Assembly: GCA_012270675.1 (NCBI GenBank) | Contig: JAAXHW010000122.1 | Coordinates: forward strand, 1 to 33,410 | Direction of reading: 5' to 3' | Source of the DNA: Candidatus Latescibacterota bacterium | GTDB lineage: Bacteria > Latescibacterota > UBA2968 > GCA-2709665 | Length of the DNA: 33,410 nt | Part shown: one piece after another, positions 7,977 to 17,743 of the stretch | How the letters are laid out: every line of letters begins with the position of its first letter | How positions within the stretch are numbered: position 1 is the first letter of the stretch | Position numbers and translations under genes: made by a program | The notes under the pieces: generated by a model | Databases searched by the model: none | Told to the model about the DNA's origin: nothing | What the model saw: only the letters and a program-made list of their open reading frames with translations

Positions 7977-10900
7977 GTGACAACGCGACCGGTGCAGGCC
8001 GAAAGCGAACGCACCTACTACACAGACGCCAGGCTGGCCATTCTGAAAAGCAATCTGAAACAGTACGGATGGGCACGGAAAAAGCGAGACGAAATCTTTG
8101 CCGCCGCGGACCGGTGGGCCAGGTACGACGATGAAAAGCTGCGCTCCATCGTCATCCCGCCCCGGGTGCCTCGAGGGTATCAGGTCAACAACTTCGGGTG
8201 TCCCGTGCACGGCGTAGAGGTCCACGCGCAGGGCCTGTACAAATGGGTCATCGATTTTGACAACCCCTTTAAGGTCAAATGTCCCGCAGGCGGCGAGACG
8301 TATCCCTCCAACGACTTCGCCAGGTACCTGGGATCGGACATGGTCGACCGGTCGCTTCTGACCGGTCCGTACCCCGACGACGGGTGGGGCTGGCCCAGGC
8401 CGGGAGAGGAAGAACCCTACTGGTTTGTGGCGTACTACACCCACTGGAGCATGCGTCAATTTTTACCGGCTTCAATCACCAGTTTAAGCAAAGCCGCCCT
8501 CCTCTGCGAAGACCCCGAACAGGCCGGGAGATACGCGCACAAATGCGCCCTCATCCTGTGGCAACTGTCCGTGTACTACCCTGAGTACGCTTACGAAAAA
8601 CAGTCCCGGGAAGGCCGGGCGCGTTCTGATTACAAAGGCAAACTCTTCAATGCGATCTGGGAGGTCGACGTACCGGTCTACTGCGCCCCTGCGTATGACG
8701 CGGTGCGCCCCTTTCTCAAGCAGGATACTGCGCTTCAAAAACTGGCCGGAAAAACAGCGGAGGAGATCGATGCGATGATCCGCGAACGCCTGCTCCTGGA
8801 GGCCGCGACCTGCATCACCGATCAATCTCGCCGCATCAGAGGCAACTACGGCAGCCACCAGTGGGCGCTCGTCATTCTTTCGCAGGTCCTGAATGAGCAG
8901 GCAATACATCCCACATCCGAAGAGATGATTCAGTACGTGCTTGCCAACCCGAACATCGACCTTTACACGGACCTGGGCATTCGAGACGCCCTGGAAAATC
9001 TCATCTACCGGGACGGCATGCCCTTTGAATCCCCCGGGTACAACAGGGGCTGGGTGTCGCACCTTACGGACGTGGCGGAAGCGCTCATCCATGTCGGCGT
9101 GAACCTTTTCGAGACGCCCCGCTTCAAAAAACTCCTGACATGGCCGTTTGAAATCCAGGTGGCAGGCCAATTTACGCCGTCCCACGGGGATACCGGCGAC
9201 ATGTTTGCCCAGGGTGCCATGTGGAGCCCCGAGGTCTGCCGAACCGCACTCCCGCACATCCGGGACCCGCGCATGGCCCGGGTGCTCAGGTCGGACGACG
9301 GTCTGGAAAACGACCTCTTCGACGAACCTTCGGACGAGCTCCTCGCCCGGTTCTCCGAAGCCGAAACACCGCCAACAGGATGCAATACCTTCCATTTTCC
9401 GGCCTATGGTCTGGCCAATCTGCAGTGTGGCAGCGAGGAAAACCGCACGGCGGTCTCCTTCTTCTACGGCTCTCACGGGGCGCATATGCACCACGACCAG
9501 CTCAACATCTCTCTCTTTTCTTACGGCAACGCCCTGCTCACCGACATCGGTTATCCCGAACAGACCGATCCGTTCAACCACAAACGCTACGGATTTTTCA
9601 ACAACACCATTGCCCACAACACCGTCGTGGTAGACGCCGTCAAACAGGGCCGTGGCCCGGGCAAACTCCACGCCTTCCAACCCAACGGCTTCGCGCAGGT
9701 CGTGGATGCCTCCTGTGAGGGCGCTTATCCGGACAACGTCGACCTCTACCGCAGGGCGAACATGCTCGTGCAGGTAACGCCCACTCAAAGCTACCTGTTC
9801 GATGTCTTCTACGTACGGGGCGGCCATCAGCACGATTATTCCGCCCACGGCACCCAGGCTGAATTCTTCTGTGATCCTCCCCTCGGACCCGTTCAGGAAA
9901 GTGGAACCCTGGCGGGGCCGGATGTGCCATACGAACACTTTTACGACGATCCTGAACTTAAAGACAGGCCGCTGGGCAGTGTCCCTTATGGAGGTTATCG
10001 GGGCAGCGGATACCAGTTCCTCACCGGCGTGCGGAGCGCCCCGTTCAGAGGGGAAGCCGTCTGTGAGTGGCGTCTCACCGAACCAAAAGAGGGCCAGCCC
10101 GAGCGCGCCTGGCAAGGCATTGGCCTTCGGGCCCATCTCGTGGGAGAAAGTGAAGAGCTCATTGCCTGCGACGGTCCGGTCCAGAAATACAACTACCTGC
10201 CCAAAACCGTGAAATTTTTGATCCGGCGTCGAACCGGAAGCAACCTGGCGAGCACCTTCGCCACCCTCTACGAACCCTACAAAGATCAACCCTGGATCGA
10301 GCGTGTGTCTCAGACGGAGCTTGAACCGGATGACGGCCGGGCCGTCGGTGTGCTTGTCGAGCTAACAGACGGCGGCAGGCACTACCTCTTCCATTCGCTG
10401 GCTCCCAACCAGGCTTATACGCTTGACAACAGGGTGTATGTTGAAGGACAGGCGGCCTGTCTTGTGCTGGATGGGGGAGGGGACCCCGTCAGGGCCATGC
10501 TCCTGAACGGAGCAAAACTGGCGATGGGCGACTTCTCGCTGAGGGGAAAGGGCCTGCGCAGGAGCAAAATCGTCTCGGTAGACTACGATGGTGGGACCGT
10601 TGAAATCGCGCATCCCCTGCTGCATGGGGACCTGCTCCCCGGCCAGGCCATCCTCGTTGCGCCGGACGGCTTTGCGGACTGTGTCACTCTGCAGAAGGTC
10701 ATCAGCAAAACCCGTTTCTGGATAGGCAATGAAGACCTGCAGGTCGCCGGAGGGCCCATTGTAGACATTCGCCCCGGAGAAAATCAGATCCTCTCCGGCG
10801 CAGCCAACCCCCATGCGCAAATTGGCATGACAGTGTTCAACTGCCGCAAAGCGCCTCAGGGACGGCTTGCCGAAAAGATCGAATCGGGCTGGACGCTGGA

Positions 10901-11039
10901 CCGGACCGGTCTCGGTCCCCTCAAGCCGGAGGACTTCCCAAAGGCCAAAGGCGACCGGACGCCGAGATATTCGGTGGTCATGGCCGCCCCGGGCGATGAG
11001 GTGTGTATCCCTCACCTGGCTCAGTTTCAGCGCCGGTGA
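7977..11039 (+). CDS. Heparinase II/III-like protein 2
   Basis: This protein has 1020 residues from a GTG preceded by GGGAGGA (7964-7970). The frame is open to a TTG at 7938, but that start lacks a site. The N-terminal zinc segment reads CPVHG (C75, H78) and CPAGGETYP (C102, with G105 where the paralogues have Cys). The toroid region contains GNYGSHQ, whose Asn resembles the charge-neutralising Asn of the family, and ESPGY. The C-terminal domain has an intact HMHHD motif (H503, H505, D507) followed by LLTDIGY, as expected for the metal-binding beta-sheet domain. It is probably a cytoplasmic polysaccharide or oligosaccharide lyase of unknown substrate, as no signal peptide is present. It is the last gene of the plus-strand operon and faces a convergent operon 75 bases away. 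Confidence 0.82.
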   Translation: MTTRPVQAESERTYYTDARLAILKSNLKQYGWARKKRDEIFAAADRWARYDDEKLRSIVIPPRVPRGYQVNNFGCPVHGVEVHAQGLYKWVIDFDNPFKVKCPAGGETYPSNDFARYLGSDMVDRSLLTGPYPDDGWGWPRPGEEEPYWFVAYYTHWSMRQFLPASITSLSKAALLCEDPEQAGRYAHKCALILWQLSVYYPEYAYEKQSREGRARSDYKGKLFNAIWEVDVPVYCAPAYDAVRPFLKQDTALQKLAGKTAEEIDAMIRERLLLEAATCITDQSRRIRGNYGSHQWALVILSQVLNEQAIHPTSEEMIQYVLANPNIDLYTDLGIRDALENLIYRDGMPFESPGYNRGWVSHLTDVAEALIHVGVNLFETPRFKKLLTWPFEIQVAGQFTPSHGDTGDMFAQGAMWSPEVCRTALPHIRDPRMARVLRSDDGLENDLFDEPSDELLARFSEAETPPTGCNTFHFPAYGLANLQCGSEENRTAVSFFYGSHGAHMHHDQLNISLFSYGNALLTDIGYPEQTDPFNHKRYGFFNNTIAHNTVVVDAVKQGRGPGKLHAFQPNGFAQVVDASCEGAYPDNVDLYRRANMLVQVTPTQSYLFDVFYVRGGHQHDYSAHGTQAEFFCDPPLGPVQESGTLAGPDVPYEHFYDDPELKDRPLGSVPYGGYRGSGYQFLTGVRSAPFRGEAVCEWRLTEPKEGQPERAWQGIGLRAHLVGESEELIACDGPVQKYNYLPKTVKFLIRRRTGSNLASTFATLYEPYKDQPWIERVSQTELEPDDGRAVGVLVELTDGGRHYLFHSLAPNQAYTLDNRVYVEGQAACLVLDGGGDPVRAMLLNGAKLAMGDFSLRGKGLRRSKIVSVDYDGGTVEIAHPLLHGDLLPGQAILVAPDGFADCVTLQKVISKTRFWIGNEDLQVAGGPIVDIRPGENQILSGAANPHAQIGMTVFNCRKAPQGRLAEKIESGWTLDRTGLGPLKPEDFPKAKGDRTPRYSVVMAAPGDEVCIPHLAQFQRR

Positions 11040-11114
11040 TACGACAGTCCTGCGCGCTTTGTCGCGATCCTCCTGAGTGAAACGCCGTACATCCATGCGG
11101 GCTTCTTTTCGACC

Positions 11115-12407
11115 TCAGACCAGCAGTTCCCGCAGCGCCTGCGTTAAGATTGCTTCGCACCGGGGCGACACGAACGCATCCGTCGGCTCGTACCCACCTT
11201 CCTCGTACGATTTCTCCATCGGAATATAGCCCGTCCCGCAGTCCCCGTAAGACGCCACGGCCACAAACCGGTCCGGCTGCAGTGCCTGCGAGAGGAGCTG
11301 GTATTCGATAAAAGCCTCTCCGGGAAGATTTACGATACAGATCCGGTCGCCCAGGAACAGAGCAGTCAGCGGAATCGTTGCCCCCGATTCCACGTAGTGC
11401 ATATACTCGATTCGCAGCGCCATCTTGTACCGCCGGTTATTCGTCTGCCTGGTATTGTTCAGCACCTCCCGCAGTTCCTCTTCGCTATATCGCGTATCCG
11501 CTGGCAGGGACAGGGGGACAGTCCGCCATTCCAGGCGCTCAACGCTGACGCGTTCGGTCTCCTGTTCGGCCTGGACCATTGCCCTGTACACGCGCGCTTC
11601 GAAAATCGGCCGGTTCTCCGGCGATCCGTCGTTGTACTTTCCCGGCCCAATGTTGCCCGCGCAGCCCGTGAAGTAAATGTGTTCCGCCCCGCTATCTTCG
11701 GCGATGCGCCGTTCCCGGGCGTGTCCAATAAATTCCTTGTTCACCCAACCGTCCGCGTAGTAACTGCAGGGATGGACGGCGTAGTAGTGCAGCACTGCCA
11801 GCTTGGTACCGCCGTTCCAGAAACTGATCGTCTTGAGCATCGGATCGATCAGCCCCTCGGGTTCGTCACGAATGGCCGGATCTTCGCACCGGGTATAACG
11901 TACCGCTTTCACCTTCCCGTCGGGTCCCATAATGCGTCGGTTGGACGCCACCTTTTCCACTTCTGCTTCTCCCAACAGGGCGTGCGTGACCGGCTGCGTC
12001 CTGTCCGCCGCATCCCGCACCGCATCGGCCACGCGGTCGATTGTGCCGTGGCACCATTCCACATCCATTAAATCGGGCAGGTCCTCCGTCTGAGCGACCA
12101 GTTCCTGCGCGCCGATGTCGGGCCAGACCGCATCGTGCTGGTGCCCGCATTGGACCGCCACCCGTTGCTGCGTGGTCCCGGCCGCCCCGGCCAGCCTTTC
12201 CCGCCACAGCGTATGTTCCCGGTTGGACAGTTCGCACCAGTCCAGGGCGCAGAGCACCACAGGCGCCTCTTCCCCCACAAGCACAACCCCAAGCGCATAC
12301 AACTCGTCCGTTATGCCCACGGCAGGCTTGATCCAGCCGGCGCAAAGCGGATGCCCGACAGGCGGTGTGATATCAACGCGGAACGTTGCGAGTCGAAGCT
12401 GTGACAT
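11115..12407 (-). CDS. Neutral/alkaline ceramidase N-terminal-domain protein B
   Basis: This 430-residue protein belongs to the neutral ceramidase catalytic-domain superfamily (PF04734-like), but lacks the immunoglobulin-like tail and the signal peptide of true secreted ceramidases. The zinc-ligand positions look intact: GHQH (H89, H91), AVHP (H212), LPGEAF (E364) and TGYIP (Y394), followed by the typical EEGGYEP. Such short versions are common in polysaccharide-degrading environmental bacteria, where amide hydrolysis of a sugar derivative is as plausible as ceramide cleavage. An AAGGAGGAG site precedes the ATG. It is the last gene of the minus-strand operon, 30 bases after the amidohydrolase gene. 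Confidence 0.8.
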   Translation of the reverse strand: MSQLRLATFRVDITPPVGHPLCAGWIKPAVGITDELYALGVVLVGEEAPVVLCALDWCELSNREHTLWRERLAGAAGTTQQRVAVQCGHQHDAVWPDIGAQELVAQTEDLPDLMDVEWCHGTIDRVADAVRDAADRTQPVTHALLGEAEVEKVASNRRIMGPDGKVKAVRYTRCEDPAIRDEPEGLIDPMLKTISFWNGGTKLAVLHYYAVHPCSYYADGWVNKEFIGHARERRIAEDSGAEHIYFTGCAGNIGPGKYNDGSPENRPIFEARVYRAMVQAEQETERVSVERLEWRTVPLSLPADTRYSEEELREVLNNTRQTNNRRYKMALRIEYMHYVESGATIPLTALFLGDRICIVNLPGEAFIEYQLLSQALQPDRFVAVASYGDCGTGYIPMEKSYEEGGYEPTDAFVSPRCEAILTQALRELLV

Positions 12408-12437
12408 GGGAATCTCCTCCTTGAGTCAAAATTGCCG

Positions 12438-14054
12438 TTACACCTCCACCTCCACCCCCGCCCTCCGCAAAATCCCTGCAAAATTCCCTCCAAAAATCTT
12501 CCGTTTGTCCTCTTCCGAAAGCCGCGTAAACACGAGCCATCCTGCCTGGGGACGCGGATCCCGCATCGGGGCGTCCGTCCCGAAAAGCAGGCGCTCCGCC
12601 CCTACCTGCTCCACCATGTATTCGATCACGCCGTTGGTTACCAGCGTGTAGTTCAACTGTCCCCAGACGTTGTCGTAGTCCGCCATCACCGAAACGGCCC
12701 ACCTGGCGTACGCCCACCCCCGGCCGCAGTGGTCGAGGTGAAGCCCGAGATGTGGATACCGTTCTGCCAGATTTCGGACACATCTATCCGCTCGCGCGTC
12801 TCCTCTGGAATCGAGCACCAGGTACAGATGGTGGTCGTTCCCGAATTGAAACCATCGGTCGAAAAGCGGGTCGTCATAATCGATCGTCTGGCACGCCGCA
12901 AACGTCTTCAGCCCGGGGAACCCCAGCTCGACGTGGTATTTCTGAATGGTTGCTTCAATCTTCTCTTCGTCGTCGTATTCCGGGTTGATCGTCACCAGCC
13001 CGATAAATTCGTCCGGATACCGCGCCACGGCCTTTGCAACCACCTCGTTTCCCAGGTCGGAATCCATACTGAGCGGGCCGGCCCAGGACATAATCGCCGT
13101 CTTGTCAATGCCTGTCCGGCGGGTCAGCTCGATCATCCTATCCGCGTCTCCTCCAAGCGCAACCCGCTCTCTGCCCGTAACCGTCCCGCCGTCGTGCAGG
13201 ATGTGGCAGTGGGCGTCAAGCACGGGGCAGGGAATGGGCTGTCCGGAACGGGCGGCCTCGGTAATCGCATCGTGCCAGGGCCCCGGGTCTGGAATCCGGG
13301 TCGGCCCCTGCCCCCCCAGCAGCCGCCTGAGGTTCTCCCCGGCAACCAGCTGCGCCTCCGAAGTAAGCGTAAAGTCCAGGAAGCCCCGCGCGGCACCCGG
13401 CGCCTTTTCGGGCAGGCCGGTGCCGATCAAACACCGCTCCGCTCCGTATTGTTGCGTAAAATACTCAATCGCCCGGTTGGCCTGAAACTGGCTGAACTCG
13501 ATGTGCAGGTTCGGATACGCGTCCATAAGCAGCACGACCTGCTTCCACTGCCCCCAGACGTGATTCACCAGAAGCGTCTTGTTTTCCCTGAAAATTGAAA
13601 GCAACCGGTCTACCGAAGTCAACGCCCCTCCATAGGCAGGCGCCGGTAGCACACACAGAATGTCCCGCCCCAACAGCGCATCCCTGAGTTCTCCCCAGAC
13701 CTGCTCCTGGATGGGTACGCCGTAATGCTCCGGGTGGAGTCTCACCGCCCGCACATCGTGCGTTTCCATCAGACCCGTAAATTCGCCGACAGACGGAAAT
13801 TCCCCGCTTACAGAAGGCATGGCCACCCAGCAGGGAAAAAGCCGATTCCGGTCGGAGTCGATCTCTTCCATCAGCTTCAGGTTCGCCAGCATTGGATCGT
13901 AGGCTTCCGCCAGCCGGTGGTACACAAGCGCCCCGGCGATGCCCGCCAGGTCCAGATCCTCAATCAGATGCGTTTTCGACCATCGGGCTTCCCTGGGTTT
14001 TCTCAGGTACGGCCCAAACGAAGCATTGCAATCGAAATAGAGATATTCTCTCAC
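12438..14054 (-). CDS. Tandem amidohydrolase-2 family protein with a degenerate first domain
   Basis: This 538-residue protein is about twice the normal length of a single amidohydrolase-2 TIM barrel and reads as two such domains in series. The second (about 278-538) has the full metal signature: DAHCH (H282, H284), a GLK segment, LDHCG and FGTDAP (D494). The first (about 1-265) keeps the fold pattern and a VNH segment, but its HxH position reads DCNAS and its GTD reads GTGLP, so it probably binds no metal. The start chosen is GTG, behind GGGGAGG; the frame is open to a TTG at 14081, which lies before that site. Family members hydrolyse lactones or decarboxylate cyclic acids, which fits a sugar-acid pathway. 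No signal peptide is seen. Confidence 0.8.
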   Translation of the reverse strand: MREYLYFDCNASFGPYLRKPREARWSKTHLIEDLDLAGIAGALVYHRLAEAYDPMLANLKLMEEIDSDRNRLFPCWVAMPSVSGEFPSVGEFTGLMETHDVRAVRLHPEHYGVPIQEQVWGELRDALLGRDILCVLPAPAYGGALTSVDRLLSIFRENKTLLVNHVWGQWKQVVLLMDAYPNLHIEFSQFQANRAIEYFTQQYGAERCLIGTGLPEKAPGAARGFLDFTLTSEAQLVAGENLRRLLGGQGPTRIPDPGPWHDAITEAARSGQPIPCPVLDAHCHILHDGGTVTGRERVALGGDADRMIELTRRTGIDKTAIMSWAGPLSMDSDLGNEVVAKAVARYPDEFIGLVTINPEYDDEEKIEATIQKYHVELGFPGLKTFAACQTIDYDDPLFDRWFQFGNDHHLYLVLDSRGDARADRCVRNLAERYPHLGLHLDHCGRGWAYARWAVSVMADYDNVWGQLNYTLVTNGVIEYMVEQVGAERLLFGTDAPMRDPRPQAGWLVFTRLSEEDKRKIFGGNFAGILRRAGVEVEV

Positions 14055-14091
14055 AACTTGAGGCCCCTCCCCAATGGGCAATTGTCAACCC

Positions 14092-16797
14092 TTATTCCCG
14101 CACCGATTCTGTCGAATGAAGCAGGGTTATCCCCTTGCATTCGACCGCCGGATAATCCCGCACCGTGATTGACTTCGCATCGGTGGATTCGATCTCGTAG
14201 CCGGTTTCGTCCGTCAGCAGATAAGTCCCCACAAGTCCACCCTCCCCCGGCACGTCCTCCTCCAGATGGTAGGTCCTCCCCTCAACCGACGCAACCTTCA
14301 GCGGCGTCCGGCCTCTGGAAAGCGTCAGTCCGTCCTTTCCGCACCTCAGTTCCGTGCCGTCCAGCAAATACGCCCGCAGCAGGTTTCCTGCCGAATCCAC
14401 AGACACAAACCCGAAGCGTCCGGTCATCGCAACAGGCCCACAGCCGCACCCCGACCCATCCGGTGACGAGAGAATATAATCCGTGCATCCCTCCCGTTCG
14501 ACCTCAACACCCATTGCGCCGCTGTCGGCATCGTCCAGAAGCAGCCGGGCAGACCTGACAGGCGGCATTTCGTCCGTATACGGCGCCATCACCGCCACGT
14601 ACCGGCTGTCCCCATCCGTTCGTTCCGCCAGGATCTGCTGCACGGGCGGTGCATTCAGCTGGTCGCCCCGGTCGCTGCGCCATCCCGGCGCATCCACCAC
14701 CAGGAGCCGGTGGATCGGGCTCAGCAGCCTCAGATCCATCCTCACCCCCTCGTGCGCCCACGTCGCGGTGAACGCATTTTTCGGGATTGCCGCCCGCAAG
14801 TTGCTCAGCCATTCGATCTCCTCGTCCACAGGCTCCGGGTCGGCACCCGTAATCCCCACCATCTTCCCGTTGCAGTGAAAACCGTACTGGTGCAGCTTTC
14901 CTCCCCGGACCCGGAAGAAATCCACCGCATAACTCTGTCCCCCTGGCATCTCCACCAGCGCACAGATTCTCTGGTACCGGTCACATTGTTCGTATGCATT
15001 GGCCGATGCCTGAACCACCTCAACGCCCGGTCCCCTGCCGAACAGCTCCAGCGTCGAATGACAGTTTTTCCCATTCTGGCTCATCCCGTCCACGGTCACA
15101 ATATTGTGCGCGCGCGTGCTTCCGGTCCAGGCATTGCGAGGGTCGTCCCAGATGTACCCTCTATCGGAGGCCATCTCCTGTTTGTGGGCAATGTAAATCA
15201 CCCCCAGCGTATCCCGGTGTCGATGGCCGCCGTGTGCATACCCATTCAGGTAGAATGCCGTATGATCGCTCACCCCTTCACCCCGCAGCACCGCCACGTG
15301 CCAGCCGGGAAACCATTCCGAAACCAGCGGCAGGTCCGTCTCCTGTTGCGCCTTCAGGTCCGGATCGCGATGCCACAGCGCATACTCGCTCCCCGCCTCT
15401 GAAAGAGGCGCATTCTGTACTTTTTCAAGCAGCCCGGCGTAGCGGCTGCCGTATCGGTCTGTCAGAATTTCAGCGTGTATGGTATGGAGTCCCTCGCCTG
15501 CGTGGGTATCGCCAATCACCGGGTATTGCATACGCGGGTCCAGGATGCGCACCATGCTCTCCAGGGCCAGCCGGTACCGGTCGAAATGCTGAAAAGGATT
15601 GAAGTCCTTTAACCGTTCCCCCCCGTGGGGTTCATATCCCTCCGGATCCGAATATCCCATAAGCACCTCCGGGATCTCGCGCATCACATTCAGGTGCATG
15701 TCCGAGTATGAAGGTGACTCGGTGCAGAGCCCGTCGAAGTGAAACCCGTTTTCCATCAGTTTTTCAATCCCCTCAATGGCGCGCCGGATGCCTTGCGGCC
15801 GTCCAAACAGGATGCCGACAGCGCCGCTCAACGCCCTCCCGCGTCCACATTTGTTATTAATATCCGGCCAGTTCTCCGTATCCTCACACCCGGCCAGGAT
15901 GAGATCCTCCCGAATCCGCCGGTGCATCTCGGCAGTCAGCACCGGTGTCCCATCCCCGTACTCCGCATCCCGGATCAGCTCATAGCTCAGAAGCGCATTG
16001 AGAATCATACCGCCGTCCGACCCGCTGCACCCAAAACGCCCGGCGCCCCAGAAGCCATTAAACAGACGCGCAGAATCCCCCTCGCGGTGCCGTCCTTCAA
16101 AAGCCGAGATAATGGCTTCGGCCGGAAACTTCCCGGCCGGCGGATGTTTTCCCATCCCGGCTGCGACCTCCCCCGGCGGCAGGTCCGCAACCGTCCCGTC
16201 GTAGGAGTGAAACAGCCAGCCGGGATAGCGCTGCGCCATAATATCCACAATCCACGCCGCGCGTTCGGCGTATGCCACTTCACCGGTTAGCGCATACAGC
16301 TTGGCCAGAACGCCCATCATTTCATAACACCAGCCGGCTTTCTTCGACCTCAAAACCCCACTCCAGCTCGTGTGCACCGGATGGCTGACCCATTTGAACG
16401 CGTACTTGCCCGAGGTATCCTCCGGGTGCGCCCGCTCCTCGTCCGTCAGATAAAAAGTAAAGGTCTGCCCCATCCTGGGGGCGGTAACACTGCCCGTTTC
16501 CGGGTACTCGGGGTGGGGATACACCGTCTTACAGTATTTACAGACCAGCCTATCCGGATCGCGCACGTCCCAGTCGTAAATCCCGGTCTCTCCCATTGTG
16601 GACAGCCGCCCCACGCAGGCCGGACAGTTCTGCCCGTACTGGGACCACATCGTCAGCTCGGAGATCATTTCCTCAAAAAACTCCCGCCCCTGTCCCATCG
16701 CATAGGCCACCTCCTGCTTCCACTCCGCTACAATCGCCTGGGCCCACGTATATCGTCTTGTATTCTCCCGAGCAAAGGACACATTCTGGATTTCCAT
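14092..16797 (-). CDS. Heparinase II/III-like protein 3
   Basis: This 901-residue protein starts at an ATG preceded by AAAGGAG; a longer frame runs up to 16884 but overlaps the preceding gene. It has the most complete motif set of the three paralogues. The knuckle-like pairs are C58/C61 and C86/C89 (CPAC, CKYC), followed by the same YPHPEYPETG stretch as in protein 1. The toroid segment reads DGLCTESPSY, and the C-terminal motif is GGHRHRDTLG (H525, H527, D529) followed by ASDRGY. It is probably a lyase acting in the cytoplasm on uronate-containing oligosaccharides. It lies 37 bases upstream of the amidohydrolase GTG, within a five-gene minus-strand operon. Confidence 0.82.
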   Translation of the reverse strand: MEIQNVSFARENTRRYTWAQAIVAEWKQEVAYAMGQGREFFEEMISELTMWSQYGQNCPACVGRLSTMGETGIYDWDVRDPDRLVCKYCKTVYPHPEYPETGSVTAPRMGQTFTFYLTDEERAHPEDTSGKYAFKWVSHPVHTSWSGVLRSKKAGWCYEMMGVLAKLYALTGEVAYAERAAWIVDIMAQRYPGWLFHSYDGTVADLPPGEVAAGMGKHPPAGKFPAEAIISAFEGRHREGDSARLFNGFWGAGRFGCSGSDGGMILNALLSYELIRDAEYGDGTPVLTAEMHRRIREDLILAGCEDTENWPDINNKCGRGRALSGAVGILFGRPQGIRRAIEGIEKLMENGFHFDGLCTESPSYSDMHLNVMREIPEVLMGYSDPEGYEPHGGERLKDFNPFQHFDRYRLALESMVRILDPRMQYPVIGDTHAGEGLHTIHAEILTDRYGSRYAGLLEKVQNAPLSEAGSEYALWHRDPDLKAQQETDLPLVSEWFPGWHVAVLRGEGVSDHTAFYLNGYAHGGHRHRDTLGVIYIAHKQEMASDRGYIWDDPRNAWTGSTRAHNIVTVDGMSQNGKNCHSTLELFGRGPGVEVVQASANAYEQCDRYQRICALVEMPGGQSYAVDFFRVRGGKLHQYGFHCNGKMVGITGADPEPVDEEIEWLSNLRAAIPKNAFTATWAHEGVRMDLRLLSPIHRLLVVDAPGWRSDRGDQLNAPPVQQILAERTDGDSRYVAVMAPYTDEMPPVRSARLLLDDADSGAMGVEVEREGCTDYILSSPDGSGCGCGPVAMTGRFGFVSVDSAGNLLRAYLLDGTELRCGKDGLTLSRGRTPLKVASVEGRTYHLEEDVPGEGGLVGTYLLTDETGYEIESTDAKSITVRDYPAVECKGITLLHSTESVRE

Positions 16798-16826
16798 CTC
16801 ATCTCCTTTCGCGTTTGGCGTTCTCA

Positions 16827-17723
16827 CTATGCATCCATTCCCCGCACCGGATACACCGCTCGAAACCTCTGAAACTCCATCCACGCATGGTCCGCCGCAT
16901 ACCCGTTGGGAACCGCTTCGGTGCTTCCGGGACGCTTGTAGACCACCCGGACGTGCAGCGTTGCAGGTTCATCTTCGCTGAGCTCATCCACCTCCCACGC
17001 AAAATCCCACGCCGGGCTACTCTGCCCTGGAAGCAGCGACTGCCCGGCGCCCGATGGGGAAAGGTAAAACCGGAAGCCGGGATAATCGTCAGCCATAATC
17101 TGGAACATCATCCCCCGGATCATCCCGAAATAGAAGGGATAGTCAAAGGTATGTCCCGAATCCGAGTGGCTGAAAGTCCGCCGTCCGTCCAGGAACTCCG
17201 TGGCCGCATCCTGTCCCCATGCTTCCCGCAGGGCCACATCCAGATCGGTTGGAAACACCATCGCTCCCTGCCCGTGCACCGGATTGTAATAATAGGTCCA
17301 CAGGCCCTTTTCAATAAAATGAATCCCCTTCTCCATCGGAGAATTCACATAACAGCACCAGCCAAAAGAGGTGCGGCCCTGCGGCCGGTGCCCGGGTCGG
17401 GCCATCGCTGTCATCTCGTAGTCGATGTGGTGCGGCGCCACAAGCCGGTAGGTTGCCCGCGTCTCCACGAAGTTATTCGTCTCACACGCCTCCTTGAAAA
17501 GCTCCACCGTCACCTGGTCCACCCGCCGCACCGAGGGCCGCGTCCCCCTGTGGTGCCCGAACAGCAGCAGGCCATTGCCCTGCGACACCGCCGTATGTCT
17601 ATCCTTTATCGACGTCAGAAACCAGACGCCGCTGTGCTGGTCCTGTCCTGCCCCGTGGTCCGTATCGTCTCCCACAATCGCCCGCAGCTCTCCGGCGGAG
17701 ATAAAATAGCAATGTTCGCTCAT
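16827..17723 (-). CDS. Protein of unknown function, 298 residues
   Basis: I do not recognise the family. The start at ATG 17723 has an AAGGAG site; a longer frame reaches 17942 inside the preceding gene and is unlikely. The protein has no signal peptide or membrane segment. It is rich in aromatic residues, Gly and His, with short alternating hydrophobic stretches that suggest a beta-sandwich, like sugar-binding or mutarotase-like folds. It has several His-bearing patches (HHIDYE, SHSDSGHTF) but no named motif. It is held between a ceramidase-like gene (20-base gap) and a heparinase-like gene (29-base gap), so it is almost certainly co-expressed with them and likely handles the same substrate. 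Confidence 0.7.
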   Translation of the reverse strand: MSEHCYFISAGELRAIVGDDTDHGAGQDQHSGVWFLTSIKDRHTAVSQGNGLLLFGHHRGTRPSVRRVDQVTVELFKEACETNNFVETRATYRLVAPHHIDYEMTAMARPGHRPQGRTSFGWCCYVNSPMEKGIHFIEKGLWTYYYNPVHGQGAMVFPTDLDVALREAWGQDAATEFLDGRRTFSHSDSGHTFDYPFYFGMIRGMMFQIMADDYPGFRFYLSPSGAGQSLLPGQSSPAWDFAWEVDELSEDEPATLHVRVVYKRPGSTEAVPNGYAADHAWMEFQRFRAVYPVRGMDA

Positions 17724-17743
17724 GCCACGCTCCTTGTCTGAAT

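Noticed and set aside
8484-10289. A 601-codon open frame on the minus strand
   Set aside because: It is antisense to heparinase-like protein 2 and has no domain or ribosome site that stands out.
11040-11114. Possible terminator between the two convergent operons
   Set aside because: I looked for a hairpin followed by a T-run on either strand and found none.
12432-13598. A 388-codon open frame on the plus strand
   Set aside because: It lies antisense to the amidohydrolase gene, which has clear motifs. The antisense frame is rich in Arg/Pro and has no recognisable domain.
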